Positions 35,216 through 43,276 of a stretch of 56,081 nt of DNA are shown piece after piece. The position numbers were made by a program, and so were the translations under genes. Source of the stretch: an uncultured Prevotella sp. GTDB lineage: Bacteria > Bacteroidota > Bacteroidia > Bacteroidales > Bacteroidaceae. How positions within the stretch are numbered: the stretch's first letter is position 1; every line of letters starts with the position of its first letter. Location of the stretch: positions 1 through 56,081 of the forward strand of contig UQTI01000010.1 of assembly GCA_900543975.1 (NCBI GenBank), in the 5' to 3' direction. The notes under the pieces were generated by a model. The model worked only from the letters and a program-made list of their open reading frames with translations, ran no database searches and was not told the DNA's origin.

Positions 35216-36142
35216 TTATCTGCGTGTGGTCTTCCTCTTCGTTGCAGATGTCTTCTTTGTTGTAGAAGCCTTCTTCGTTGTTGTCTTCTTCTTTGTAGAA
35301 GAGTTTTTGCTTGTAGACGAAGCTTTTGTTGCGGGCTTATAATATTTCAGAGCCTCAGGCATCTCAGCCTTGATAGCTGCAATGCGCTTTGCGTCTGATG
35401 GGTGGTCGCTGAACATGTCGTTCTGGTTGCTACTGCTGCCCTGTGACATGCGCTGCCAGAACGCCACGGCAACGTTGGGGTCGTATCCCGCCATGGCGGC
35501 GAAGATCAGTCCCATGCGGTCGGCTTCGGTCTCATTGTCGCGCGAATATTTGAGACTTCTAAACTGCAAACCCTTCTGTGCCAAGATCTGTGCGAGCTGT
35601 GTCGTGGTCGAACTTACGCCGGCAGCCTGCAGCACACCACCGAGAATCTGCGTGCCATACTGGTTCTTTATCTGTTTGCTCATCTGCTCAGCCGAGTGTT
35701 TAGCCACGGCGTGGGCAATCTCGTGTCCGAGGACAATGGCCAGCGATGCCTCGTTCTGGGTGTAGGGTAGCAAGCCCTCATAAACCACAATCTTGCCGCC
35801 AGGCATGCAGAAAGCGTTGGCTTCCTTGTTCTGCACGAGGTTAAACTCCCAACTGAAATTCTTGATCTCCGACTGTAGCCCGTTGTTCACCAGATAGTTT
35901 TGCACGGCTGTTGCGAGGTTCTGTCCCACACGTTTCACCATGGCTGTGTTGGCGGCATTGGTAGACACCTTTGCCGACTTCATGAAGTTGCTGTACTCTT
36001 GGTTGCTGAGGCTGAGCACCTGCTCGTCGCTCACAAGCAGATTTTGCTTGCGTCCTGTGATAGGCACGGTGCGTGTTGTTCCGCATGATGCAAAAACCAA
36101 GGCGGTCACCACCGCCAATAACATAAACTTTAATTTCTTCAT
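35216..36142 (-). CDS. M48 family metalloprotease lipoprotein
   Basis: A 308-residue protein. The signal has a lipobox ending at Cys20 (ALVFASC). The zinc site is HEIAH at 140-144, with downstream ETEADRMGLIFAAMAGYDP providing the third ligand. The C-terminal tail (about 270-308) is basic low complexity, with a repeated Lys-Thr pattern, which is not needed for catalysis and might bind nucleic acid or the envelope. BepA/LoiP-type enzymes of this family tend outer-membrane proteins. It is a single gene. Confidence 0.92.
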   Translation of the reverse strand: MKKLKFMLLAVVTALVFASCGTTRTVPITGRKQNLLVSDEQVLSLSNQEYSNFMKSAKVSTNAANTAMVKRVGQNLATAVQNYLVNNGLQSEIKNFSWEFNLVQNKEANAFCMPGGKIVVYEGLLPYTQNEASLAIVLGHEIAHAVAKHSAEQMSKQIKNQYGTQILGGVLQAAGVSSTTTQLAQILAQKGLQFRSLKYSRDNETEADRMGLIFAAMAGYDPNVAVAFWQRMSQGSSSNQNDMFSDHPSDAKRIAAIKAEMPEALKYYKPATKASSTSKNSSTKKKTTTKKASTTKKTSATKRKTTRR

Positions 36143-36225
36143 AGCTATTAAATAACTTTTTGTTTTGCGCTCCCTGTTAACGGTCGCGCAACATCCTTTT
36201 TCTACAATCCAACGTCTTTGTTTGT

Positions 36226-36330
36226 TAAGCAGGTGCTCAAAAGTCTTTTAAAAGCACAACTTCTTTTTATAAAAATCATATAATCTTTTTATAAGATTCA
36301 TATATGCTATTGATTGTGAACGCCTGCTTG
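36226..36330. repeat. MITE-like dispersed repeat, family B, copy B3
   Basis: About 105 bp bounded by TAAGCAGGTGCTCAAAA (36226) and TTGTGAACGCCTGCTTG (ends 36330), imperfect inverted repeats of the B family. The AT-rich centre has no coding potential. The rest of this intergenic space (36143-36461) holds no gene that I can see. Confidence 0.7.
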
Positions 36331-36461
36331 CAATGTGTACCTTTTCTTTCGGGGTGCAAAAATATAAATAAATGTTCTTTTTACAAAAAAATATTGCAAA
36401 AAGAAGCGTTTTTTTGTTTGCACCGCACCGCTTGCACCGCTCCGCGGGCTTCGCCCCAGCG

Positions 36462-38681
36462 TTATCTTCTCACAAGCGTGGAGCCTCGTAGCTGTTTTTC
36501 GCAGCTGTTTATCTGTATGGCGTAAACGCCTTTTTTCAGATGTTGCAGAGCCAGGGTGTAGCTGTCGCTGCCTGCCGCAAGGGTTGTCTGATGAAGCAGC
36601 TGTCCGCCAACCGAATAGACACAGACGGTGAACGGACGTGAAGCCGCTGACGGCAGACTGATGGTGAGCAGCCCCTCTGGCGACATGCCCATGCGTGCTG
36701 TAGACGGGCTGAGGCTTATGTCTTTCACCGAGTCGAGCTTCAGCAGGTGTAGCAAGCCGCGGTAAGCATCGATCTCTCCATAACCCCATGTGTTGTTAGG
36801 GTAGGAGAGCGACGGGTCATGACGGATGCTGGTGGCCGCTATCACCTCCATCACGTCTTCGGGTGACAGCGTGGGCACGGCTTGCAGCCACAGGGCTATC
36901 GTTCCTGCCACGGCAGGTGAGGAGAGCGATGTGCCTTGCTCGTAATACCAGGCGTATGTGCGGCCCTCATAATCGAACGTGGCGACCGTCTGGTCAGTCA
37001 GTCGGGTAGGGTCGGCCTCAATATAGAAAGAGCTGAACGCCGATGTTATGGCAGACCCCGGCGCCACGACGTCGGGCTTTGTCAGCCCTGCAAACGTTGG
37101 GCCTACGGACGAGTAGTAGGCAATGTCGCCCACAGCTTTTATGCCCGTGTCAATCTTCTCGCCTTTAAAGTTGGTCACACAGGTGCGGTGAGCTGTCGCG
37201 CCCACACAGATGACCGATGGTGCCGCCGCCGGACTGTTGATGTTGTGTGTCTTCTCTCCGTCACACAGAGCTAGGTTAAGGCTGTTCGCATACATCTGTC
37301 CGGACAGGCAGAACACCTCCACGTCGGCATCGCTCCCGAGAACCTCCATAGATAACGGTTTAGACCCCACGCCCACATATTCGGCTCCCGATATCGTCAC
37401 GTCATAGGCGGTCTCCTCCTCATCATAGCATGATGGAAAGGCCTGTATGTCGACAGCAAGTTTGTAGGTGGCGTAGCGCAAGGTGTCGGTCACTGTCGAG
37501 TCGGGAGCAGCCACGATGGCCTTCGTGTCAAACACCAGCTCCCTGTTTGGTGACCCGTAGGCTGTGAGACGCAGCTTGAAGTGTTGGCGTGCCTTCATCG
37601 TGAGCACTGCACTTTTGCTCCATTTCTTTACGAACGTTCCGGCCGAGGCAGTGCCTGCCGGCTTGCGGAAATAGGTCTGGTCCGTACTGTTGTTGCCTGC
37701 CGCTGACACCAGGATGCGTCCGGGGCCTGTGAGCCGTCGCAAGGCTTCAAAATAGAGCACGTCGTCGCCGCGAAAATCTTGTGGCGAGCCCTCGCTGAAG
37801 TTTATCACACAGGGCTGCCCCTTGCTTTGGGCATAGTCGAAGATATACTTGAAGCCGAGCACATCGGTGGCATAGGTATATTTGTAGACGTTCTCTTCGG
37901 GAATGAGAGGAGCGTCCACGTTGACGGCGTTGCTCACCAGACAGATGTCGCTGCCTGGTGCCATGCCGCGGTAAGGCGAGCCATAGCCTGTGCCGGCGGC
38001 GATGCTGGTGGTCATGGTGCCGTGTGGTATGATATGTGCGTCGCGCGAGTGGGCCACGTCACGCAGCGCCGCCTCGTCGGTATAGTCGGCTCCCACGAAC
38101 AGCGAGCTGCCGCTTTCGCTCTTTGCCAACTGGTCCCAGAAGCTTTTTATGCGCCACCGTCGTGTGTCGTCGCTGAGAAAGGTGGGGTTGGTGAGGTCGA
38201 AGCCCACGTCCTGCATGCCCACAACAACGCCTGTGCCGTCGAACGCCTGTGGCAGGTTCCTGCCCTCATGTACGGGCGGCACGTTGATGATCAGCCCGAG
38301 CGAGTCGAGCGCCACGGTGTTGCCCCGTTGTGCCTCTATGCGTAGCACACAGCTCCGTCGCGACAGCGCAGCCACGCTGTTGAGCGGCATGGCAGCGATC
38401 GTTATGTCGCCGAGCGATGCCAACACCCTGCACCCCTCAGCTTTCAGCGTTGTTGTGTCGGCCGCCGACGAGGTGCGCACAAAGGCACACACCGTGGGGT
38501 TCAGCCCTGCATCGGTCCCACTGCGCCTCTTTGCCGCCTTTTGTCGGTTGGCATCGTTCATGAGCATGCGCAGCTGCGACGACAGCTTGCCCAAGGCAGG
38601 ACGTTGTGCCGATGCTTCTCCTGGCATGTATGTGAGAGCTATGGCAACATATAAGAATATGTGAAAAATGTTTACTTTCAT
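36462..38681 (-). CDS. S8 (subtilisin-like) secreted protease with type IX-like C-terminus
   Basis: A 739-residue protein. Residues 1-26 are a signal peptide. The catalytic triad is Asp158 (VVVGMQDVGFD), His220 (IIPHGTMTTSIAAG) and Ser585 (GTSLSSPAVAGTIAL). An insert of roughly 170 residues between about 355 and 520 is a beta-rich accessory region. The last 70 residues (PFTVCVYSVGGQLLHQTTLA, LKKGVYAIQINSCEKQLRGS, ending TLVRR) match a type IX secretion sorting domain, so the protein should reach the surface. It is likely to degrade host or dietary protein. Confidence 0.92.
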   Translation of the reverse strand: MKVNIFHIFLYVAIALTYMPGEASAQRPALGKLSSQLRMLMNDANRQKAAKRRSGTDAGLNPTVCAFVRTSSAADTTTLKAEGCRVLASLGDITIAAMPLNSVAALSRRSCVLRIEAQRGNTVALDSLGLIINVPPVHEGRNLPQAFDGTGVVVGMQDVGFDLTNPTFLSDDTRRWRIKSFWDQLAKSESGSSLFVGADYTDEAALRDVAHSRDAHIIPHGTMTTSIAAGTGYGSPYRGMAPGSDICLVSNAVNVDAPLIPEENVYKYTYATDVLGFKYIFDYAQSKGQPCVINFSEGSPQDFRGDDVLYFEALRRLTGPGRILVSAAGNNSTDQTYFRKPAGTASAGTFVKKWSKSAVLTMKARQHFKLRLTAYGSPNRELVFDTKAIVAAPDSTVTDTLRYATYKLAVDIQAFPSCYDEEETAYDVTISGAEYVGVGSKPLSMEVLGSDADVEVFCLSGQMYANSLNLALCDGEKTHNINSPAAAPSVICVGATAHRTCVTNFKGEKIDTGIKAVGDIAYYSSVGPTFAGLTKPDVVAPGSAITSAFSSFYIEADPTRLTDQTVATFDYEGRTYAWYYEQGTSLSSPAVAGTIALWLQAVPTLSPEDVMEVIAATSIRHDPSLSYPNNTWGYGEIDAYRGLLHLLKLDSVKDISLSPSTARMGMSPEGLLTISLPSAASRPFTVCVYSVGGQLLHQTTLAAGSDSYTLALQHLKKGVYAIQINSCEKQLRGSTLVRR

Positions 38682-38757
38682 AATGATCGGTGTCCATCTT
38701 TTTTGTTGGGCAAAATAACGAAAAATCTATGACATGCACAAGAAACGCATCCACTTA

Positions 38758-38789
38758 TTTGGGAAATCCGCCAAATAGCACTACCTTTG
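38758..38789 (+). promoter_or_regulatory. Promoter of the SlyD-like/aroC unit
   Basis: -33 TTTG (38758-38761), 20-bp spacer, -7 TACCTTTG (38782-38789). The start codon of the isomerase is about 110 bp downstream. Confidence 0.7.
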
Positions 38790-38897
38790 CATGAAAAATA
38801 ATTCATAAACAGACAGTTTCGCATGTCCTCATGCCCCTTGCTGATGTCAGCATTGTTGTGGCCATGCTTAATTTTTAACAATAAAGAAACAAGAAAA

Positions 38898-39560
38898 ATG
38901 GAAAAGAAAAGCAACAAGTTTATTGCTGTGTCGTACAAGTTGTACACGATAGATGCCGATGGTACCAACACCATGGTTGAAGAGGCTCCCGCCGCAAAGC
39001 CGTTCCAGTTCATTTCCGGCTTCGGCATAACCCTCGATGCCTTCGAGAACGCGTTGGTGGACCTGGAGAAGGGTGCCGACTTCGATTTCGTTCTCAGCGA
39101 GGACGAAGCCTATGGCCCTTATGTCAACGAGCACGTCATCGCTCTTGAGAAGGAGATGTTCATGGTGAACGGCCGTTTCGACAAAGAGTATATCTTCAAG
39201 GGCGCCGTCGTGCCTCTTCAGAACGAGCAGGGACAGCGCTTCATGGCAACCGTTGTCGACATTGCTGACGACAAGGTGACGCTGGACCTCAACCATCCGT
39301 TGGCTGGCAAGAAGCTTAACTTCAAGGGTAGCGTGGTGGAGAGCCGCGAGGCTTCTAACGAGGAGATCCAGACCATGATCAACCACATGAGCGGCGAGGG
39401 CTGCGGCCATTGTGGTGGCGACTGCGGCGGCTGCGGCGGTCACGAAGGCCATGAAGGTGGCTGCGGTGGTCACGGTGGTCATGAAGGTCACGAAGGTGGC
39501 TGCTGCGGTCACGGCGGTCATGGCGATCACGAAGGTGGTTGCTGCGGTCATAAACACTAA
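38898..39560 (+). CDS. SlyD-like FKBP peptidyl-prolyl isomerase with metal-binding tail
   Basis: The start is ATG 38898 (MEKKSNKFIAVSYKLYTIDA); an in-frame start 75 bp upstream lies in the promoter leader. The 220-residue protein has the FKBP core (FISGFGITLDAFENALVDLE, GADFDFVLSEDEAYGPY) with the inserted chaperone flap, and a tail (about 171-220) made almost only of Gly, His and Cys in runs such as GCGHCGGDCGGCGG and CCGHGGHGDHEGGCCGH. SlyD tails bind nickel, zinc or copper. The tail repeats are encoded by a degenerate DNA repeat and may change in length. aroC starts 14 bp downstream. Confidence 0.9.
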   Translation: MEKKSNKFIAVSYKLYTIDADGTNTMVEEAPAAKPFQFISGFGITLDAFENALVDLEKGADFDFVLSEDEAYGPYVNEHVIALEKEMFMVNGRFDKEYIFKGAVVPLQNEQGQRFMATVVDIADDKVTLDLNHPLAGKKLNFKGSVVESREASNEEIQTMINHMSGEGCGHCGGDCGGCGGHEGHEGGCGGHGGHEGHEGGCCGHGGHGDHEGGCCGHKH

Positions 39561-39574
39561 AGGAGAATATTGCT

Positions 39575-40660
39575 ATGCGTAACACGTTTGGAACACTTTT
39601 CACCCTCACAACCTTTGGCGAGAGTCATGGTGCGGCTGTTGGCGGTGTCGTTGACGGCATGCCTGCCGGAATAGATATTGACGAAGAGTTTATTCAGAGC
39701 GAACTCAACAGACGCCGTCCCGGACAGAGCCGGATAACGACAAGCCGTAACGAGGCCGACAAGGTAGAAATTTTAAGTGGCGTGTTCGAGGGAAAGTCGA
39801 CGGGATGTCCCATTGGCTTTGTGGTGAGAAACACAAACCAACACTCGTCCGACTATGAGAACATGCGTAACCTCTTCCGCCCCTCCCATGCCGACTTCAC
39901 CTATTGGTCAAAATATGGTGTGCGCGACCATCGTGGTGGCGGACGCTCTTCGGCACGCATAACCATAAGCCGTTGTGTTGGTGGAGCGCTTGCCAAACTT
40001 GTGTTGCGTCAGCTGGGCATCAGCGTGCAAGCCTACACCTCACAGGTGGGCACCATCGCTCTTGAACGCGACTATCACCTGTACGACCTGTCGCTCACGG
40101 AGACAAACGCCGTGCGCTGCCCCGATCCCGTGAAGGCACAACAGATGGAAGACCTCATCGCACAGGTCAAGGCCGATGGCGACACCATCGGCGGCATCAT
40201 CACCTGTGTGGTCAAAGGCTGCCCCGCCGGTCTCGGCGAGCCCGAGTTTGGAAAACTTCATGCCGCTCTTGGTGCAGCCATGCTTGGCATCAACGCCGTG
40301 AAGGGTTTCGAGTATGGCGAGGGCTTTGACGGCGTTACAGCCCGCGGCAGCGAACAGAATGACATCTTCGTGCCCTCTGACACATCGTCACAAACGGCCA
40401 CCACGCTCACCAACCATAGCGGAGGAATACAGGGCGGCATAAGCAACGGACAGGACATCTACTTCAGAGTGGCCTTCAAGCCCGTTGCCACCATCTTGCA
40501 GAACCAGCCCACCGTCAACAAGGACGGCGAGGCAACCGAGTTCACGGCGAGAGGCCGACACGATCCCTGTGTCCTTCCCCGCGCTGTGCCTGTTGTAGAG
40601 GCCATGGCAGCGATGGTTGTCCTTGACAACTGGCTCATGAACCGCACGTCAAAGCTGTGA
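39575..40660 (+). CDS. aroC: Chorismate synthase
   Basis: A 361-residue protein of usual length. Signatures are GESHGAAVGGVVDGMPAG near the N-terminus, the FMN-contacting RDHRGGGRSSARITISRC, GGIQGGISNGQDIYFRVAFK, and GRHDPCVLPRAVPVVEAM at the end. It forms chorismate from EPSP using reduced FMN and is the last shared step in aromatic amino acid synthesis. It is co-transcribed with the SlyD-like gene 14 bp upstream. Confidence 0.97.
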   Translation: MRNTFGTLFTLTTFGESHGAAVGGVVDGMPAGIDIDEEFIQSELNRRRPGQSRITTSRNEADKVEILSGVFEGKSTGCPIGFVVRNTNQHSSDYENMRNLFRPSHADFTYWSKYGVRDHRGGGRSSARITISRCVGGALAKLVLRQLGISVQAYTSQVGTIALERDYHLYDLSLTETNAVRCPDPVKAQQMEDLIAQVKADGDTIGGIITCVVKGCPAGLGEPEFGKLHAALGAAMLGINAVKGFEYGEGFDGVTARGSEQNDIFVPSDTSSQTATTLTNHSGGIQGGISNGQDIYFRVAFKPVATILQNQPTVNKDGEATEFTARGRHDPCVLPRAVPVVEAMAAMVVLDNWLMNRTSKL

Positions 40661-40686
40661 CACGCGGTTGTGCCTAAACGTCGTTT

Positions 40687-40874
40687 AACCCAAATCGGTC
40701 GTTAGGGCTTGCTTGGATTTTGGATTTTTAGAAGAGGGGATTTTGTTTGGTTTTTAATGAGTAATAGCGAGCTATTGCGAATTAAAAACAAGCAAAAGAC
40801 ACCTTATAAAAACCAAAAGACTGCAAGCAGTTTTAAAATAATACATAAAACGGCCTAATGACCGATTTGGGTTT
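40687..40874. repeat. MITE-like dispersed repeat, family A, copy A3
   Basis: A 188-bp full copy with terminal repeats AACCCAAATCGGTCGTTAGG and CCTAATGACCGATTTGGGTT and the same central palindrome as A1 and A2. It lies immediately after aroC. Confidence 0.85.
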
Positions 40875-41015
40875 AACATGGGCCGATTGTGTCTAAACAA
40901 CATGATTAAAATCAAAAATATGTTTTTAAATACTTAATAAGTGTATATAAACTCTGAAAAAATGTTATATGGCGCGGTTTTGTCGGCCCTTCCTGTTAAA
41001 ATGTATTATTACACT

Positions 41016-41046
41016 ATTGCATATTTAAATATAATTGCTAAATTTG
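41016..41046 (+). promoter_or_regulatory. Promoter of a candidate small RNA
   Basis: ATTG (41016-41019), 19-bp spacer, TAAATTTG (41039-41046). No gene of protein size follows before the terminator at 41117. Confidence 0.45.
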
Positions 41047-41052
41047 AAATCA

Positions 41053-41147
41053 ACAAGCGTGGGGCTTGTGACAAGTCTCATGTTTAGTTAAGTCTAGTTT
41101 AGTTTTTGTGTTGGTTGAGGGCTGCTGATTAGCAGCCCTCAAATTTT
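41053..41147 (+). ncRNA. Candidate small RNA of about 95 nt
   Basis: A Bacteroidetes-type promoter predicts a start near 41053. A strong terminator, GAGGGCTGCT-GATT-AGCAGCCCTC followed by AAATTTT, ends it near 41147. The interior folds a small hairpin (CAAGCGTGGGGCTTG) and contains only tiny open frames (e.g. ATGTTTAGTTAA). No known RNA family was recognised. The terminator alone could also belong to an upstream transcript. Confidence 0.4.
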
Positions 41148-41302
41148 ATATATGCATGTCAAATACATGCGAAACTTGAGTAAAGATTTCAAAATTTGAC
41201 AACAACATTTCTCTATATTATATTATTTTTGTAACTTTACACGCGGTATGCTCAAAAGCGTGCCGTGTTACTATAGCCAAATAAAATAAACACATATATA
41301 AA

Positions 41303-43054
41303 ATGCTTTTCAAATGGAATTACAAGCTACCTACTGCTGACGAGAAGAAGGCGGCGAAAGAATTAGGCGAAAAGCTCAACATCAGCCCGATATTGGCGTT
41401 TCTGCTTATCAGGCGAGGCATAAGCACAGAGAGCGGTGCTAAACGGTTCTTCCATCCGCAGCTTGCCGACCTTAACAACCCGTTCCTCATGAAGGACATG
41501 GATGTGGCGGTCGACAGGCTCAACGATGCTATGGGCCGCAAGGAGCGCATTCTGATCTATGGCGACTATGATGTTGACGGCTGCACGGCTGTGGCTCTTG
41601 TCTACAGGTTTTTGCAGCAGTTTTATTCCAACATCGAATATTATATCCCCAACCGCTATGAAGAGGGATATGGTGTGAGCAAGAAAGGAATAGACTATGC
41701 CAACGAAAACGGAATAAAGTTGATCATCATTCTCGACTGTGGCATCAAGGCCATTGAAGAGGTGGCCTATGCCAAGAGTCTGGGCATCGACTTCATTATC
41801 TGTGACCATCATGTGCCCGACGAGACGTTGCCGCCAGCCGTGGCGGTGCTCAACCCCAAGCGTTCCGACGACAGCTATCCGTTCAAGCACCTCTGCGGCT
41901 GTGGGGTGGGCTTCAAGTTTATGCAGGCTTTTGCCAAGAACAACGGCATACCGTTCTCGCGGCTCATACCGTTGCTCGACCTGTGTGCCGTGAGCATCGC
42001 TGCCGACATCGTGCCTGTGGTCGACGAGAACCGCATACTGGCGTTCCACGGACTGAAGATCTTGAACCAGAACCCGAGCATCGGTCTGAAAGCCATCATC
42101 GACATCTGTGCGTTGAGCGGACGTGAGATCGCCATGAGCGACATCATCTTCAAGATCGGACCGCGCATAAACGCGTCGGGACGCATGGACAACGGCAAGG
42201 AGAGCGTGGACCTGCTGGTGGAGCGCGACCTCAGCCGTGCCTTGAAAACAGCCAAGCATATCGACTGTTACAACGAGCAGCGCAAGGACATAGACAAGCA
42301 GATGACCGAGGAGGCCAACCAGATCGTGTCACGTCTGGAGAGCCAGAAGCATCACACCTCCATCGTGCTCTACGACGAGAACTGGAAGAAGGGCGTCATC
42401 GGCATCGTGGCCTCGCGTCTCACCGAGATCTATTTCCGTCCCACGGTGGTGCTCACACGCGAGGGCAACATCGCGACCGGTTCGGCACGAAGCGTCACAG
42501 GCTTCGACATCTATTCGGCCATCAAGAGCTGTCGCGACATGCTCATCAACTTCGGCGGCCACACCTACGCTGCCGGACTGACGCTCCGTTGGGATGACAT
42601 TCCTGAGTTTCGCCGTCGCTTCCAGCATTATGTCGATGAGCACATACAGCCCGAACAGACAGAGGCCATGCTCAACATCGATGCTGTCATCGACTTCAAG
42701 GACATCACCAAGCGTCTCCATAACGACCTGAAGAAGTTTGCGCCCTTCGGTCCATGCAACACCAAGCCCGTGTTCTGCACCGTCGGTGTCTACGACTACG
42801 GCACCAGCAAGGTGGTGGGCCGTGAGCAAGAGCACATAAAGCTTGAGCTTGTCGACTCCAAGTCGAGCAACGTTGTCAACGGCATTGCCTTCGGACAGAG
42901 TGCGTCGGCACGTTACATCAAGTCGAAGCGCAGCTTTGACATCGCCTACACGTTGGAAGACAACATCTTTAAGCGCAACCTCGTTCAGCTTCAGATTGAG
43001 GACATAAGACCCACCGAAGAGGAAGAGATGCAGGAAAACGAAAAGACAATATAG
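41303..43054 (+). CDS. recJ: Single-stranded-DNA-specific exonuclease RecJ
   Basis: A 583-residue protein with the DHH phosphoesterase signature: GDYDVDGCTAVAL at 87-99, IILDCGIKAIEEV, CDHHVPDE, and the DHHA1-region motif GGHTYAAGLTL. It degrades single-stranded DNA 5' to 3' in recombination and mismatch repair. A Glu-rich C-terminal tail ends the protein. recQ, its functional partner in the RecF pathway, follows about 220 bp downstream on the same strand. Confidence 0.97.
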   Translation: MLFKWNYKLPTADEKKAAKELGEKLNISPILAFLLIRRGISTESGAKRFFHPQLADLNNPFLMKDMDVAVDRLNDAMGRKERILIYGDYDVDGCTAVALVYRFLQQFYSNIEYYIPNRYEEGYGVSKKGIDYANENGIKLIIILDCGIKAIEEVAYAKSLGIDFIICDHHVPDETLPPAVAVLNPKRSDDSYPFKHLCGCGVGFKFMQAFAKNNGIPFSRLIPLLDLCAVSIAADIVPVVDENRILAFHGLKILNQNPSIGLKAIIDICALSGREIAMSDIIFKIGPRINASGRMDNGKESVDLLVERDLSRALKTAKHIDCYNEQRKDIDKQMTEEANQIVSRLESQKHHTSIVLYDENWKKGVIGIVASRLTEIYFRPTVVLTREGNIATGSARSVTGFDIYSAIKSCRDMLINFGGHTYAAGLTLRWDDIPEFRRRFQHYVDEHIQPEQTEAMLNIDAVIDFKDITKRLHNDLKKFAPFGPCNTKPVFCTVGVYDYGTSKVVGREQEHIKLELVDSKSSNVVNGIAFGQSASARYIKSKRSFDIAYTLEDNIFKRNLVQLQIEDIRPTEEEEMQENEKTI

Positions 43055-43109
43055 CCAAGGCTGCTGATGTTTTAAAGACAACAGCACGACAAAGCTTGAC
43101 GATGTTTTT

Positions 43110-43180
43110 AAAGACAATAGAGACAATAGAGACAAAAATTTTACATCATAAAAATTGTCTCTATTGTCTCTATTGTCTTT
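43110..43180 (+). terminator. Long perfect hairpin between recJ and recQ
   Basis: Two perfect 26-bp arms made of repeated GACAATAGA units (AAAGACAATAGAGACAATAG... and its complement ending at 43180), with a 14-18-base AT loop. It lacks a simple T run, but its arms would form a very stable stem in RNA. It abuts the family A fragment A4. Confidence 0.6.
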
Positions 43181-43258
43181 AAACCCAAGTCAGTCGTTAG
43201 GGCTTGCTTGTATTTTGGATTTATAGAAGAGTTGATTTTGTTTGTCTTTAAAACAAGC
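43181..43258. repeat. Family A fragment A4 (internal palindrome and right half lost)
   Basis: It starts AAACCCAAGTCAGTCGTTAG and GGCTTGCTTG like A3, continues through GATTTTGTTTG, then goes straight to AAAACAAGC. Compared with A3 the central palindrome is deleted and the right end is absent. Confidence 0.7.
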
Positions 43259-43276
43259 CTAAAAAACAGAGAAAAA

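Noticed and set aside
38868..39557. 229-codon minus-strand frame rich in Ala, Thr and Val
   Set aside because: It is the complement of the SlyD-like gene and its Gly/His tail.
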